Origin: JAHEEL01 sp963715255 | GTDB lineage: Bacteria; Actinomycetota; Acidimicrobiia; Spongiisociales; UBA5794 | DNA: 64,000 nucleotides | Assembly: GCA_963715255.1 (NCBI GenBank) | Contig: CAVQRN010000006.1 | Span: 1-64,000 of the forward strand | Direction of reading: 5' to 3' | Translations under genes and position numbers: made by a program | Part shown: piece by piece, positions 51,766 through 58,918 of the stretch | How the letters are laid out: every line of letters begins with the position of its first letter | Position numbering within the stretch: position 1 is the stretch's first letter | Notes under the pieces: model-generated | The model's database searches: none | What the model was told of the DNA's origin: nothing | Seen by the model: only the letters and a program-made list of their open reading frames with translations

Positions 51766-52815
51766 CTACGGGCCGACGACGAGGTCCGGACGATCCGTGA
51801 TCACCCCATCAACACCGGCGGCGATCAGCATCTGGACCTCCTCGAGACTGTTCACGGTCCACGCGATCACCGTAAGGCCGGCGTCGTGCGCTTCAGCAAG
51901 ACGGCGCTCGCTGATCGTCGACGCCTTCGGCGACCATACCGAGGCGCCCATCGTCGCATAACCACCGGGATCGGCATCGCCGTCGGCAGTGAGCGCCGCC
52001 AACCGGATTCCGGGATCAACACGGTGAATCGCCTCCAGGGACTGCCGGCTGAAACTCTGTACAACGACACGGTCGCGAATCTGGCGATCATGTATGACCT
52101 CCAGCAGGCGGAGTTCGAACGGACCGGCGTTCGTCCCGTCGAAGCCGTCGCCGATCGGGGACGGATTCCCGAAGCCCCTCTTCGTCTCCACGTTGTACCC
52201 GACACGTCGTGCACCGCGCCGCTGCAGGTCGGTCTTCGACACCGACGATGCGTACCGCTCGACGAAGTCGATCAGATCGTCCAGCGTGACGATGCCGAAC
52301 TCGTCTTCGGCAAGCACGGTCGGCTCGGAGTTCTGGTCAGAGAACGCCACCGGGTCGGGGTTGCGGCTGCAATCGAACCAACGCAGGTCGGCGGACGTCA
52401 GGGAACGCACCGCGAGCGCCTCTTCGGGTGTTCCGGGATCGTCCGGGTCCGGAATGTGGGATGGAGCACCCGGCTTCAGCCCGCATTTGTCGGGGTCGAT
52501 CACCGGATCGTGCCAGACAACGACATCCCCGTCTGCCGAGTAGTGCAGGTCGAGTTCGAGTGTCGAGACACCGAGGTCGAGGGCGGTCTCGAACGATGGG
52601 AGCGTGTTCTCGGGCTTGAGTCCCCGCGCGCCCCGGTGCCCCTGCACATCGAATCCAGCAGGGAGGCGCGAATCGCTGGGATCGACCGTGGTCGAGGATT
52701 CGGCGCTAGCGGTGTCGGTCGGCGCGGGGCCGTCGTCATCCACGCCCGAACAGGACGCGAGCAGAAGAGCCCCGACCACCACGAGCACAGCCGCCAACAA
52801 CATTCTCAGATTCAT
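51766..52815 (-). CDS. Glycerophosphodiester phosphodiesterase lipoprotein
   Basis: A 349-residue enzyme. A lipoprotein signal (MNLRMLLAAVLVVVGALLLA, then SCSG) puts it outside the membrane. The catalytic core begins VQGHRGARGLKPENTLPSF (the HRG motif), then STLELDLHYSADGDVVVWHD with metal ligands, and later VGYNVETKRG and GVDGVITDRPDLVVG. It hydrolyses glycerophosphodiesters to glycerol-3-phosphate and an alcohol, a phosphate or phospholipid scavenging role. It is divergent from the next gene with about 150 bases between. Confidence 0.9.
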   Translation of the reverse strand: MNLRMLLAAVLVVVGALLLASCSGVDDDGPAPTDTASAESSTTVDPSDSRLPAGFDVQGHRGARGLKPENTLPSFETALDLGVSTLELDLHYSADGDVVVWHDPVIDPDKCGLKPGAPSHIPDPDDPGTPEEALAVRSLTSADLRWFDCSRNPDPVAFSDQNSEPTVLAEDEFGIVTLDDLIDFVERYASSVSKTDLQRRGARRVGYNVETKRGFGNPSPIGDGFDGTNAGPFELRLLEVIHDRQIRDRVVVQSFSRQSLEAIHRVDPGIRLAALTADGDADPGGYATMGASVWSPKASTISERRLAEAHDAGLTVIAWTVNSLEEVQMLIAAGVDGVITDRPDLVVGP

Positions 52816-52963
52816 GTCGAAGGGAGGGTATCGAATCCTGTCGAGCCACGGAATCCTCCGCGTGCGCCGAGATTTCACAGAATGCTGACATCCTCCTCGC
52901 ACCTGTCTCACATCGCTCGTGCATCGTTGAATCCGATGGAAACCCCGACCGAAGGAGAACACG

Positions 52964-53587
52964 ATGAAGCGACGGATCACCGTCCTTGCGGCGTTGATCG
53001 CTGCGACGCTGGCGATCGGAGTCATCCCCGCACTCGCCATCGACACCGATCTGCCGGCGGAGCGGCCCCGGCCGGAACGAACGTTCCCACCCAAGTGGGT
53101 CGATCAGACCGCAGACGAGTTGGTCGAACGGGCTGAAGAGCGGGCGGAGTTGCTCGAGGAGCGGATCACGCACTTGGACCGGCTCACGGATGAACAGAAG
53201 GCGGCCGCGCTCGCCAATATCGCCGACACCCTCGAAGCCATCGTCGACCTCGACGAGCCGGCAGAGATCATCGGCACGGTCGTCTCGCGCCGTCAGCTGC
53301 AGCGGATCGACTGGCGTGCCGCACGAAACGGCGAGGCCGTCGACTACGAACGCCACATCACCGGCGATGTCGAGCGATTCTCGCTGCGACTCGAGCACCT
53401 CACCAAGATCGCTGGATGGGCCGAAGCCGCTGGAGAGGAAGTCACCGCAGTGATCGGCTATCTCGACAACGCGGCAGTGCTACTCGAGATCGCCGGAGGT
53501 GAAGGAACGGTTGTCGAACGCCACGATGCCGCCCACATCGCACGAGCGTGGATGACCGAAGCGAGCGTTTCACTCATGGCCATGTGA
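52964..53587 (+). CDS. Secreted hypothetical protein
   Basis: A 207-residue protein with a signal peptide (MKRRITVLAALIAATLAIGV ending IPALA). The mature part is mostly helical and charged (ADELVERAEERAELLEERIT, then LTDEQKAAALANIADTLEAI), with a C-terminal pair of helices (RLEHLTKIAGWAEAAG). The start ATG at 52964 follows GAAGGAGA. No family is recognised. A hairpin that could end its transcript lies about 40 bases downstream. Confidence 0.65.
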   Translation: MKRRITVLAALIAATLAIGVIPALAIDTDLPAERPRPERTFPPKWVDQTADELVERAEERAELLEERITHLDRLTDEQKAAALANIADTLEAIVDLDEPAEIIGTVVSRRQLQRIDWRAARNGEAVDYERHITGDVERFSLRLEHLTKIAGWAEAAGEEVTAVIGYLDNAAVLLEIAGGEGTVVERHDAAHIARAWMTEASVSLMAM

Positions 53588-53623
53588 GGCGGTCTCCTTG
53601 ACCCCCTGAGTGGAGGACGTGAC

Positions 53624-53663
53624 GTGGTGGGAGCCCCCGGGGCCGTGGCCGGGTCCCCACCAC
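53624..53663 (+). terminator. Possible transcription terminator
   Basis: GTGGTGGG (53624-53631) pairs with CCCACCAC (53656-53663), with further GC pairs inside, 36 bases after the stop of the secreted protein gene. There is no clear run of T, so rho-independent action is not certain. Confidence 0.45.
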
Positions 53664-53836
53664 GCCGGTGTGCGCTGATAGTGACTAGGACGAGCGGCGG
53701 TTGGTCACTCCGCCGTCGCCGTCAATGGAACGACGCTTGCCGACGGTCCCACGCGGTGCTCAGCAGAACGACTGAAGAACCACGTGATGCCGACCGATAG
53801 ACACTCGACAGGATACAAAGCGTTCACTGGAGAATT

Positions 53837-55903
53837 GTGCCCACACACGTCAACGATGCTGCATCGAATCGGGCCGGCCGTGGGGCTCGAGGGTCGTCGG
53901 TCGGATCTGATTCACATGGTCTGCACCCGCTGCGAGTGCTCATCGTCGACGACGGAGCCGCCATGCCGGGCGTCCTCCGACAACTGTCCGACGGGATCCA
54001 GAGCGGCAGGTACGTCGTCGACCGAGCGGCCACGCTCGCCGACGGATTCGGTGCAATCGTCGCCGGTGAGCACGACGTCTGTGTCGTCGATCATCACATC
54101 GGCGCTCGGACCGGCTTCGACCTGCTGGCCCGGGTCACCGCCGAAGGTCTGCACGTTCCGATCGTGTTCGTCACCGAACCCGGTGATCACGGCACGGGTG
54201 TGACTGCAGTCGGAGCCGGCGCTTCGTGCTACATCGTCGAAGACAGCATTGGGTCGGAGCACCTGGATCAATGTCTACGCCAAGCCGTGGAACAGCGAAG
54301 GACTCTTTCGCGTTTGATCAACGCCGGGATCGCGGTCGACGGTGGCACACCGACGAAGACCCAAATCTTCGCTCACATCGCCGAACGTTTGGGTGAGCCC
54401 GCGGCTGCGATCCGGGATGCAGCCCGCACCACGTTGGACCGCGAACTCCCCGCACATGTCGCCGAGGTGCTTGTCGCGATCGAAGACGAAGTCGCCACGC
54501 TCCTCACACTGGCGCATGACCTCAACGATCTGTCGATGCTCGAATCCGGGCGCCTCCACTTCGATTCTGCACCGTTCAGCCTGAGGGGTCTCGTCTCGAG
54601 CGTGAAGCGGATAGCCGGTCCCTCTTCAACCTCGCGCGGCGTTGAGATCATTGACGAAGTCTCCACTGAGGTGCCGGACTCCGTCATCGGCGATCCGGGT
54701 CGCCTGCGCCTTGTCATCGTCAGATTCGTCGACAATGTGATGGCGCGAAGCACCTCCGATCGCGTCCTGTTGAAGGTCGACGTGGATGAACGCGCTTCTG
54801 AGACCGTCACGTTGCGGTTCGAGATCGAAGCCAGTGGTCACGGCTCCACACCGAGCGAGGCACCCGCCGTTGGTGGCGATGCCGCAGGAGTCGACGAGGA
54901 CCCGCTGGCTCTCCACAACCATGGCGTGCTCGGGATACCTGTCGCGTTGGAGACGGTTTCGCGGATGGGCGGCCACGTCACCGTCGAAGATGAAGCGGGT
55001 CAGCCCGCAAGCATCCAGTTCACCATCAGACTCGGGATCAGCGAGAACGAACAACAGCCCCGCCCGACCGTCGACAGTCACCCTCCGCTGGAGCGGCCGA
55101 TTCTCATCATCGCCGAGGCTCTCGACGACCGGCGCTCGATCGTGAAGACCCTCAGCGAATCAAGCCTCCCCTATGTCGTCGCCTCCAGTGCCGACGAATG
55201 GGCTGCTACGAGACAATCCAACGGGGAGAAGGCCATTGAACCGGCGCTGGCGGTCATCGCCCCTACTCAGGATTCGTTCACCGCGTGCGACCGCTTCCGT
55301 GAACTCGCCTCCTCCGTCCCGGTCGTCGTCGTCGCCCCGTTCGGTCAGAGAGGTGATGCCGCCCTATGCCGCGAACACGGAGTGAGGGGCTATCTGGCGA
55401 AGCCCATGGACCCGGGGGATCTCGTCGATGTCATCAAGGCGACAACTGCGCTCACGGAGTCGGGAGACACGTCGACATTCGTCACCCGCCATTGGTTGCG
55501 CGACGGACGTCGGAGTCTCCACGTACTCGTTGTCGATGACAGCCCCACAAGTCTCTTCCTGATGACCCGCATGCTCGAACAACGAGGCCACTCCACAGCA
55601 TCGGCCTGCGATGGAAGCGAGGCCATCGAGGCGTTCCAGCGTGACACGTTCGACGTCGTCCTCATGGACGTCATGATGCCCGGGATCGACGGACTTGAGG
55701 CAACCCGATTGATCCGTTCGATGGATACCGGATCGACTCAACGTCCTCTCATCGTCGGCGTATCGGCGTTCACAGACCAGACCAGCGTGGAGCGCGGCAG
55801 CGACGCCGGCATGGATGCCATGCTGATGAAACCAATACGTCCCGACGACCTCTTCGCCCTCATCGAACAGAAGACGGCAACGGAGTCGACGCGCAGCGGT
55901 TGA
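53837..55903 (+). CDS. Hybrid sensor protein with degenerate kinase core and receiver domains
   Basis: A 688-residue soluble protein. Residues 32-150 are a receiver domain with acidic pair Asp38-Asp39 and phospho-site candidate Asp85. Residues 175-240 match a HisKA dimerisation domain, but the H-box reads AERLGEP where a His is expected, so Glu183 takes the phospho-acceptor place. Residues 250-400 are a HATPase domain with an N-box Asn300 (FVDN) but a poor G1 box (EASGHG). A pseudo-receiver follows at about 430-550, and a canonical receiver at 563-680 has Asp567-Asp568 and Asp611 (VLMDVMMPG). The start is GTG at 53837 with GGAG nearby. As read, the kinase part cannot work in the standard way, so it may relay or scaffold. 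No partner regulator lies next to it. Confidence 0.8.
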   Translation: MPTHVNDAASNRAGRGARGSSVGSDSHGLHPLRVLIVDDGAAMPGVLRQLSDGIQSGRYVVDRAATLADGFGAIVAGEHDVCVVDHHIGARTGFDLLARVTAEGLHVPIVFVTEPGDHGTGVTAVGAGASCYIVEDSIGSEHLDQCLRQAVEQRRTLSRLINAGIAVDGGTPTKTQIFAHIAERLGEPAAAIRDAARTTLDRELPAHVAEVLVAIEDEVATLLTLAHDLNDLSMLESGRLHFDSAPFSLRGLVSSVKRIAGPSSTSRGVEIIDEVSTEVPDSVIGDPGRLRLVIVRFVDNVMARSTSDRVLLKVDVDERASETVTLRFEIEASGHGSTPSEAPAVGGDAAGVDEDPLALHNHGVLGIPVALETVSRMGGHVTVEDEAGQPASIQFTIRLGISENEQQPRPTVDSHPPLERPILIIAEALDDRRSIVKTLSESSLPYVVASSADEWAATRQSNGEKAIEPALAVIAPTQDSFTACDRFRELASSVPVVVVAPFGQRGDAALCREHGVRGYLAKPMDPGDLVDVIKATTALTESGDTSTFVTRHWLRDGRRSLHVLVVDDSPTSLFLMTRMLEQRGHSTASACDGSEAIEAFQRDTFDVVLMDVMMPGIDGLEATRLIRSMDTGSTQRPLIVGVSAFTDQTSVERGSDAGMDAMLMKPIRPDDLFALIEQKTATESTRSG

Positions 55904-55960
55904 CCGTCGTTGTTGGGGCCTGGATCGGGCGTCGCGACTTCTTCCCTCCTCTGAGGCTGG

Positions 55961-56217
55961 ATCCGCCATTGGTCGTCGGGTTCACTGGCGGGATCTCATG
56001 GTGGGACCGGCATTCGAGATGTTGCCGACGATCACGATCCGGGCGAAGGTGCAAGCGGGGCTCGCTGACACTCTCCCCCACGCAGTCTCGATCCGCGATT
56101 GGTCGTCGGGTTCACTGGCGGGATCTCATGGTGGGACCGGCATTCGAGATGTTGCCGACGATCACGATCCGGGCGAAGGTGCAGGCGGGGCTCGCTGACA
56201 CTCTCCCCCACGCAGTC
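55961..56217. repeat. 130-bp tandem direct repeat, two units
   Basis: Bases 55961-56090 are repeated at 56091-56217 with only a few changes (for example GCAAGCGG against GCAGGCGG), with shared strings such as ATCTCATGGTGGGACCGGCA and CGAGATGTTGCCGACGATCA. The unit contains no convincing gene of its own. The 612-base stretch 55904-56515 holds this and the 21-bp array and nothing else I can support. Confidence 0.8.
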
Positions 56218-56301
56218 GGGGAGATGGCCGGCAGGCCAGAGGGGGCCGTTGTGGCCTCATCGCTCTCGGATGGGGATGCGCTTGTGCGAACTCGCCGGTG
56301 G

Positions 56302-56406
56302 CCCCCCCTGCTCGTCGCAAACACCCCCCTGCTCGTCGCAAACACCCCCCTGCTCGTCGCAAACACCCCCCTGCTCGTCGCAAACGCCCCCTTGCTCGTC
56401 GAGAAC
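56302..56406. repeat. 21-bp tandem repeat array, five units
   Basis: The unit CCCCCCTGCTCGTCGCAAACA repeats five times, with the last unit diverged, and a degraded sixth follows. It is 21 bases, so a reading frame would keep phase, but no frame has a start or other protein features. Slippage is likely to make length vary between strains. Confidence 0.8.
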
Positions 56407-56515
56407 CCCGCTCGTCGCAAGCTCTCGCGTCCCCGCCGTTCCGTCGGGGGGACAGGAGAAGCGTGGCTTCTCCCACGTCACAAATCGGACCGAACCGTTT
56501 CCTTCGCTGTGGAAG

Positions 56516-56899
56516 CTAGCGGCTTTCGAAGCTCGGCACCCAGGTCTGCCAGGCGCTCGCGTGTCTGGTCTGTTCCGATCTCGCAACGGCTTCCCTGGCC
56601 GCTGCAACCCCCGTCGCGGTGATCGTGTAGTACCGACGCGGCGGTCCGTCGTGGCCATCAGCTTCGACTTCCTCGATCGACTCCCACCGGCTCTGCAGGG
56701 CCCCGCGGTCGTCGAGCCTCCGTAGTGCCCGGTACAGGGTCGACTGCGACATCGGAGTGTGCGTGCCTTCGAGACGCGCCAACTCCTTGGCGAGCGCGTA
56801 ACCGTGAAACTCCGAGTCTCCCGAGGTCGTCATCGAGATGGCTGTCATCAACAGCTTCACCTCGTTCATGACCAGTTCGGTGTCCCCTCGTCGTCTCAT
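56516..56899 (-). CDS. PadR family transcriptional regulator
   Basis: A 127-residue winged-helix regulator: NEVKLLMTAISMTTSGDSEF HGYALAKEL, then TPMSQSTLYRALRRLDDRGA, then PPRRYYTITATGVAAAREAV. This is the PadR pattern in which the helix-turn-helix is followed by a wing and C-terminal helix. The start ATG at 56899 has GGAGG six bases upstream. PadR proteins usually repress a neighbouring membrane or transport gene; the membrane protein directly upstream on the same strand is the likely partner. Confidence 0.85.
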   Translation of the reverse strand: MRRRGDTELVMNEVKLLMTAISMTTSGDSEFHGYALAKELARLEGTHTPMSQSTLYRALRRLDDRGALQSRWESIEEVEADGHDGPPRRYYTITATGVAAAREAVARSEQTRHASAWQTWVPSFESR

Positions 56900-56955
56900 G
56901 ATGTTCCTCCCCCCTGCCTGTACCACAGGATACGTCTTTGTCCCCCGGCGTCCTG

Positions 56956-57747
56956 TCAGGCTACCTCGATATCGCGAAGGCGGGCGATAACCGCCGCCCC
57001 GACGATACACGCGAGTGCAACCATCAGACTCGACCACCGACTCGAATAGATCGGTGCGTCGGCGATCGTCCACCCCACCGCACCTACGGCCATGAATAGA
57101 GCCGATCCCCAGATGATCACTCCGCCCCGGATGATCCAGGCTCGACTGAACTGAGGACGAATGAGGGTCACCGCGACGACGGCAAGTCCCGCCGCCACAC
57201 CCGCGAGCGCTGCTTTCGCAAACCAGCCAAAGATCCCTGCTTCCGAAGTAGGCGGCAGCGCGAGTGCACCGCCCATCGTCCCGATCGATGCGAGTACAAG
57301 ACCGGGCAAGAGCCAGGTTCGCTCGAGCTTGCGTGGCTGGCGAAGTCCGGCCGCGGCCATTGCGAGGTATCCGATGCCGGTCACGACGTTGAGACCGGCA
57401 AGGGTGGGCGTGATGCCGTCGGTGAACGCATCGGCGAGCGCACCGACACCAACGACGCCGACCACGATTGCGAGCGGGAGTGCAGACGTCTCCGTCCCGA
57501 CCAATCGGTGCCAGATGTCCGCCAGTGCACTCCGAACGGACCGTGCCACGACCGACGCCATCAACGCTTCCGGGTCGGAGGAATGCTCGAACCGATCCGC
57601 CTCGCGCTCGCGCAGGATCTCATCACGCACCAACGGCTCGAGACCCCAAGTGAGAGCACGGTCAAACGAGGCGGCACAACGCAGAAAGCGCCATCCGCGG
57701 GGCCGCTTGGTCGAGGCGCCGCCGTCTCGCAGTTCGAACGTCGTCAT
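56956..57747 (-). CDS. Hypothetical multi-pass membrane protein
   Basis: A 263-residue protein: a charged cytoplasmic N-terminal third (FDRALTWGLEPLVRDEILRE, then EALMASVVARSVRSALADIW) followed by about six hydrophobic helices (LPLAIVVGVVGVGALADAFT; GLNVVTGIGYLAMAAAG; WLLPGLVLASIGTMGGALAL; AALAGVAAGLAVVAVTLI). It is transcribed in the same direction as the PadR gene, about 56 bases upstream of it. Function unknown. Confidence 0.7.
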   Translation of the reverse strand: MTTFELRDGGASTKRPRGWRFLRCAASFDRALTWGLEPLVRDEILREREADRFEHSSDPEALMASVVARSVRSALADIWHRLVGTETSALPLAIVVGVVGVGALADAFTDGITPTLAGLNVVTGIGYLAMAAAGLRQPRKLERTWLLPGLVLASIGTMGGALALPPTSEAGIFGWFAKAALAGVAAGLAVVAVTLIRPQFSRAWIIRGGVIIWGSALFMAVGAVGWTIADAPIYSSRWSSLMVALACIVGAAVIARLRDIEVA

Positions 57748-57813
57748 CTGGCCCCTCGATCGATCGGTGCCACTCCGGCAGGGTAGTCGCACCCATCGTC
57801 GACCGACCTCCCA

Positions 57814-57865
57814 GGCGTCTGGCGTTGATACGGACGGTATTTCGTCCGTATCAGCGCCAGACACC
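57814..57865. repeat. Dispersed palindrome family, copy 3
   Basis: Bases 57814-57836 (GGCGTCTGGCGTTGATACGG ACG) pair with 57843-57865 around GTATTT, with two imperfect positions. It lies between the divergent starts of the membrane protein gene and the AbiEi-DUF559 gene, 76 bases before the latter. It is in the same orientation as copy 4. Confidence 0.88.
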
Positions 57866-57940
57866 GTGATCGGCGACGGAATGGCAGCGCCGACGATCAC
57901 GCGTCTTCAAACCGGTGCCTCGCCGTGGCACGGTGCACAC

Positions 57941-58858
57941 ATGGATGAGAGAGAACGACTATTGGCGGCGATAGCGCGAAACCAGCGGGGAGTCTTCACC
58001 ATGGCCCAGGGCCTCGCATGCGGCTTCCCGCGCACGACGATCACCACCAGGGCGAGTCAAGGGATGTATGAGACGATCTATCCCGGGGTCTACGGCATGG
58101 CCGGATCCGAAGACTCGTGGCACCGGGGTTCACTCGCTGCCGTCCTATCGACCGTCACGCCTTCGGGGGCTTCGCACCGCACCGCAGCCTATCTATGGGG
58201 CATGACTTCCCACCGGCCGGAGAGCATCGAGATCGTAACGGTCCGACATCGTCGACTTGCCCGGCAGAACTTCACGGTGCACGAATCGAAGGATCTCACC
58301 CCATCCGACATCGTCTTGGTCGACGGCGTACCGACAACGAGCGCGACCCGCACCGTCGTCGATCTCGGAGCGTCGGCGCCTCCGTGGATGGTCGAACGGT
58401 GCCTCGATTCCGGCTTGCGCAAGAATCTCTTCACGGCGTGGCAGGTCCGGTGCTTCATCGCGAGAGTCGCACGACCGGGTCGCACCGGTGTGGGTACGAT
58501 CCGTCCGCTCGTCGAAGAGCGACTGGTCTGGGGCACCATCACCGAGAGCGACCTCGAGGACTTGTTTCGGTCTGTCATCGCACCACTTCCATTCCCGACA
58601 CCTGAGGTTCAGCATGCGATATTCCACGTGTCCGGCGTGTTCCTGGGGCGGTTCGACTTCGCCTATCCACAGCGAATGGCACTGATCGAGACGGACAGCG
58701 AGGAATGGCACATGGACCCGACATCCTTCCAGCGCGATAGAGAGAAGCAGAATCAGGCTCACTCGCTTGGCTGGACCGTCTACCGCTTCACGTGGCGGCA
58801 ACTCATAGATGACCCACAGTCGGTTCGTGACATCATCACCGCCATCTGGACCGACTGA
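57941..58858 (+). CDS. AbiEi antitoxin-like plus DUF559 nuclease-fold protein
   Basis: A 305-residue two-domain protein. Residues about 5-55 match the AbiEi antitoxin N-terminal helix-turn-helix (LLAAIARNQRGVFTMAQGLA, then MYETIYPGVYGMAG). The C-terminus (residues about 205-300) matches DUF559, a Vsr-like PD-(D/E)xK fold: FLGRFDFAYPQRMALIETDS EEWH, then FQRDREKQNQAHSLGWTVYR FTWRQL, with the acidic residues in place. The fusion is common in actinobacteria and its role is unproven. The start at 57941 (MDERERLLAAIARN) is chosen over longer frames that lack protein features. It is flanked on both sides by the palindrome family. Confidence 0.8.
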   Translation: MDERERLLAAIARNQRGVFTMAQGLACGFPRTTITTRASQGMYETIYPGVYGMAGSEDSWHRGSLAAVLSTVTPSGASHRTAAYLWGMTSHRPESIEIVTVRHRRLARQNFTVHESKDLTPSDIVLVDGVPTTSATRTVVDLGASAPPWMVERCLDSGLRKNLFTAWQVRCFIARVARPGRTGVGTIRPLVEERLVWGTITESDLEDLFRSVIAPLPFPTPEVQHAIFHVSGVFLGRFDFAYPQRMALIETDSEEWHMDPTSFQRDREKQNQAHSLGWTVYRFTWRQLIDDPQSVRDIITAIWTD

Positions 58859-58859
58859 T

Positions 58860-58911
58860 GGCGTCTGGCGTTGATACGGACGGTATCTCGTCTGTATCAA
58901 CGCCAGACGCC
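58860..58911. repeat. Dispersed palindrome family, copy 4
   Basis: Bases 58860-58882 pair with 58889-58911 around GTATCT, with one wobble position. It starts one base after the stop codon of the AbiEi-DUF559 gene and ends seven bases before the stop of the FtsX permease gene, so it fills the convergent gap. Confidence 0.92.
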
Positions 58912-58918
58912 CGGGGGG

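Noticed and set aside
55961..56217. 130-bp repeats considered as phage attachment sites
   Set aside because: The units are adjacent with no integrase or tRNA gene and show simple tandem duplication.
56301..56410. Tandem repeats considered as a CRISPR array
   Set aside because: The units are 21 bases with no unique spacers between them, and there are no cas genes.
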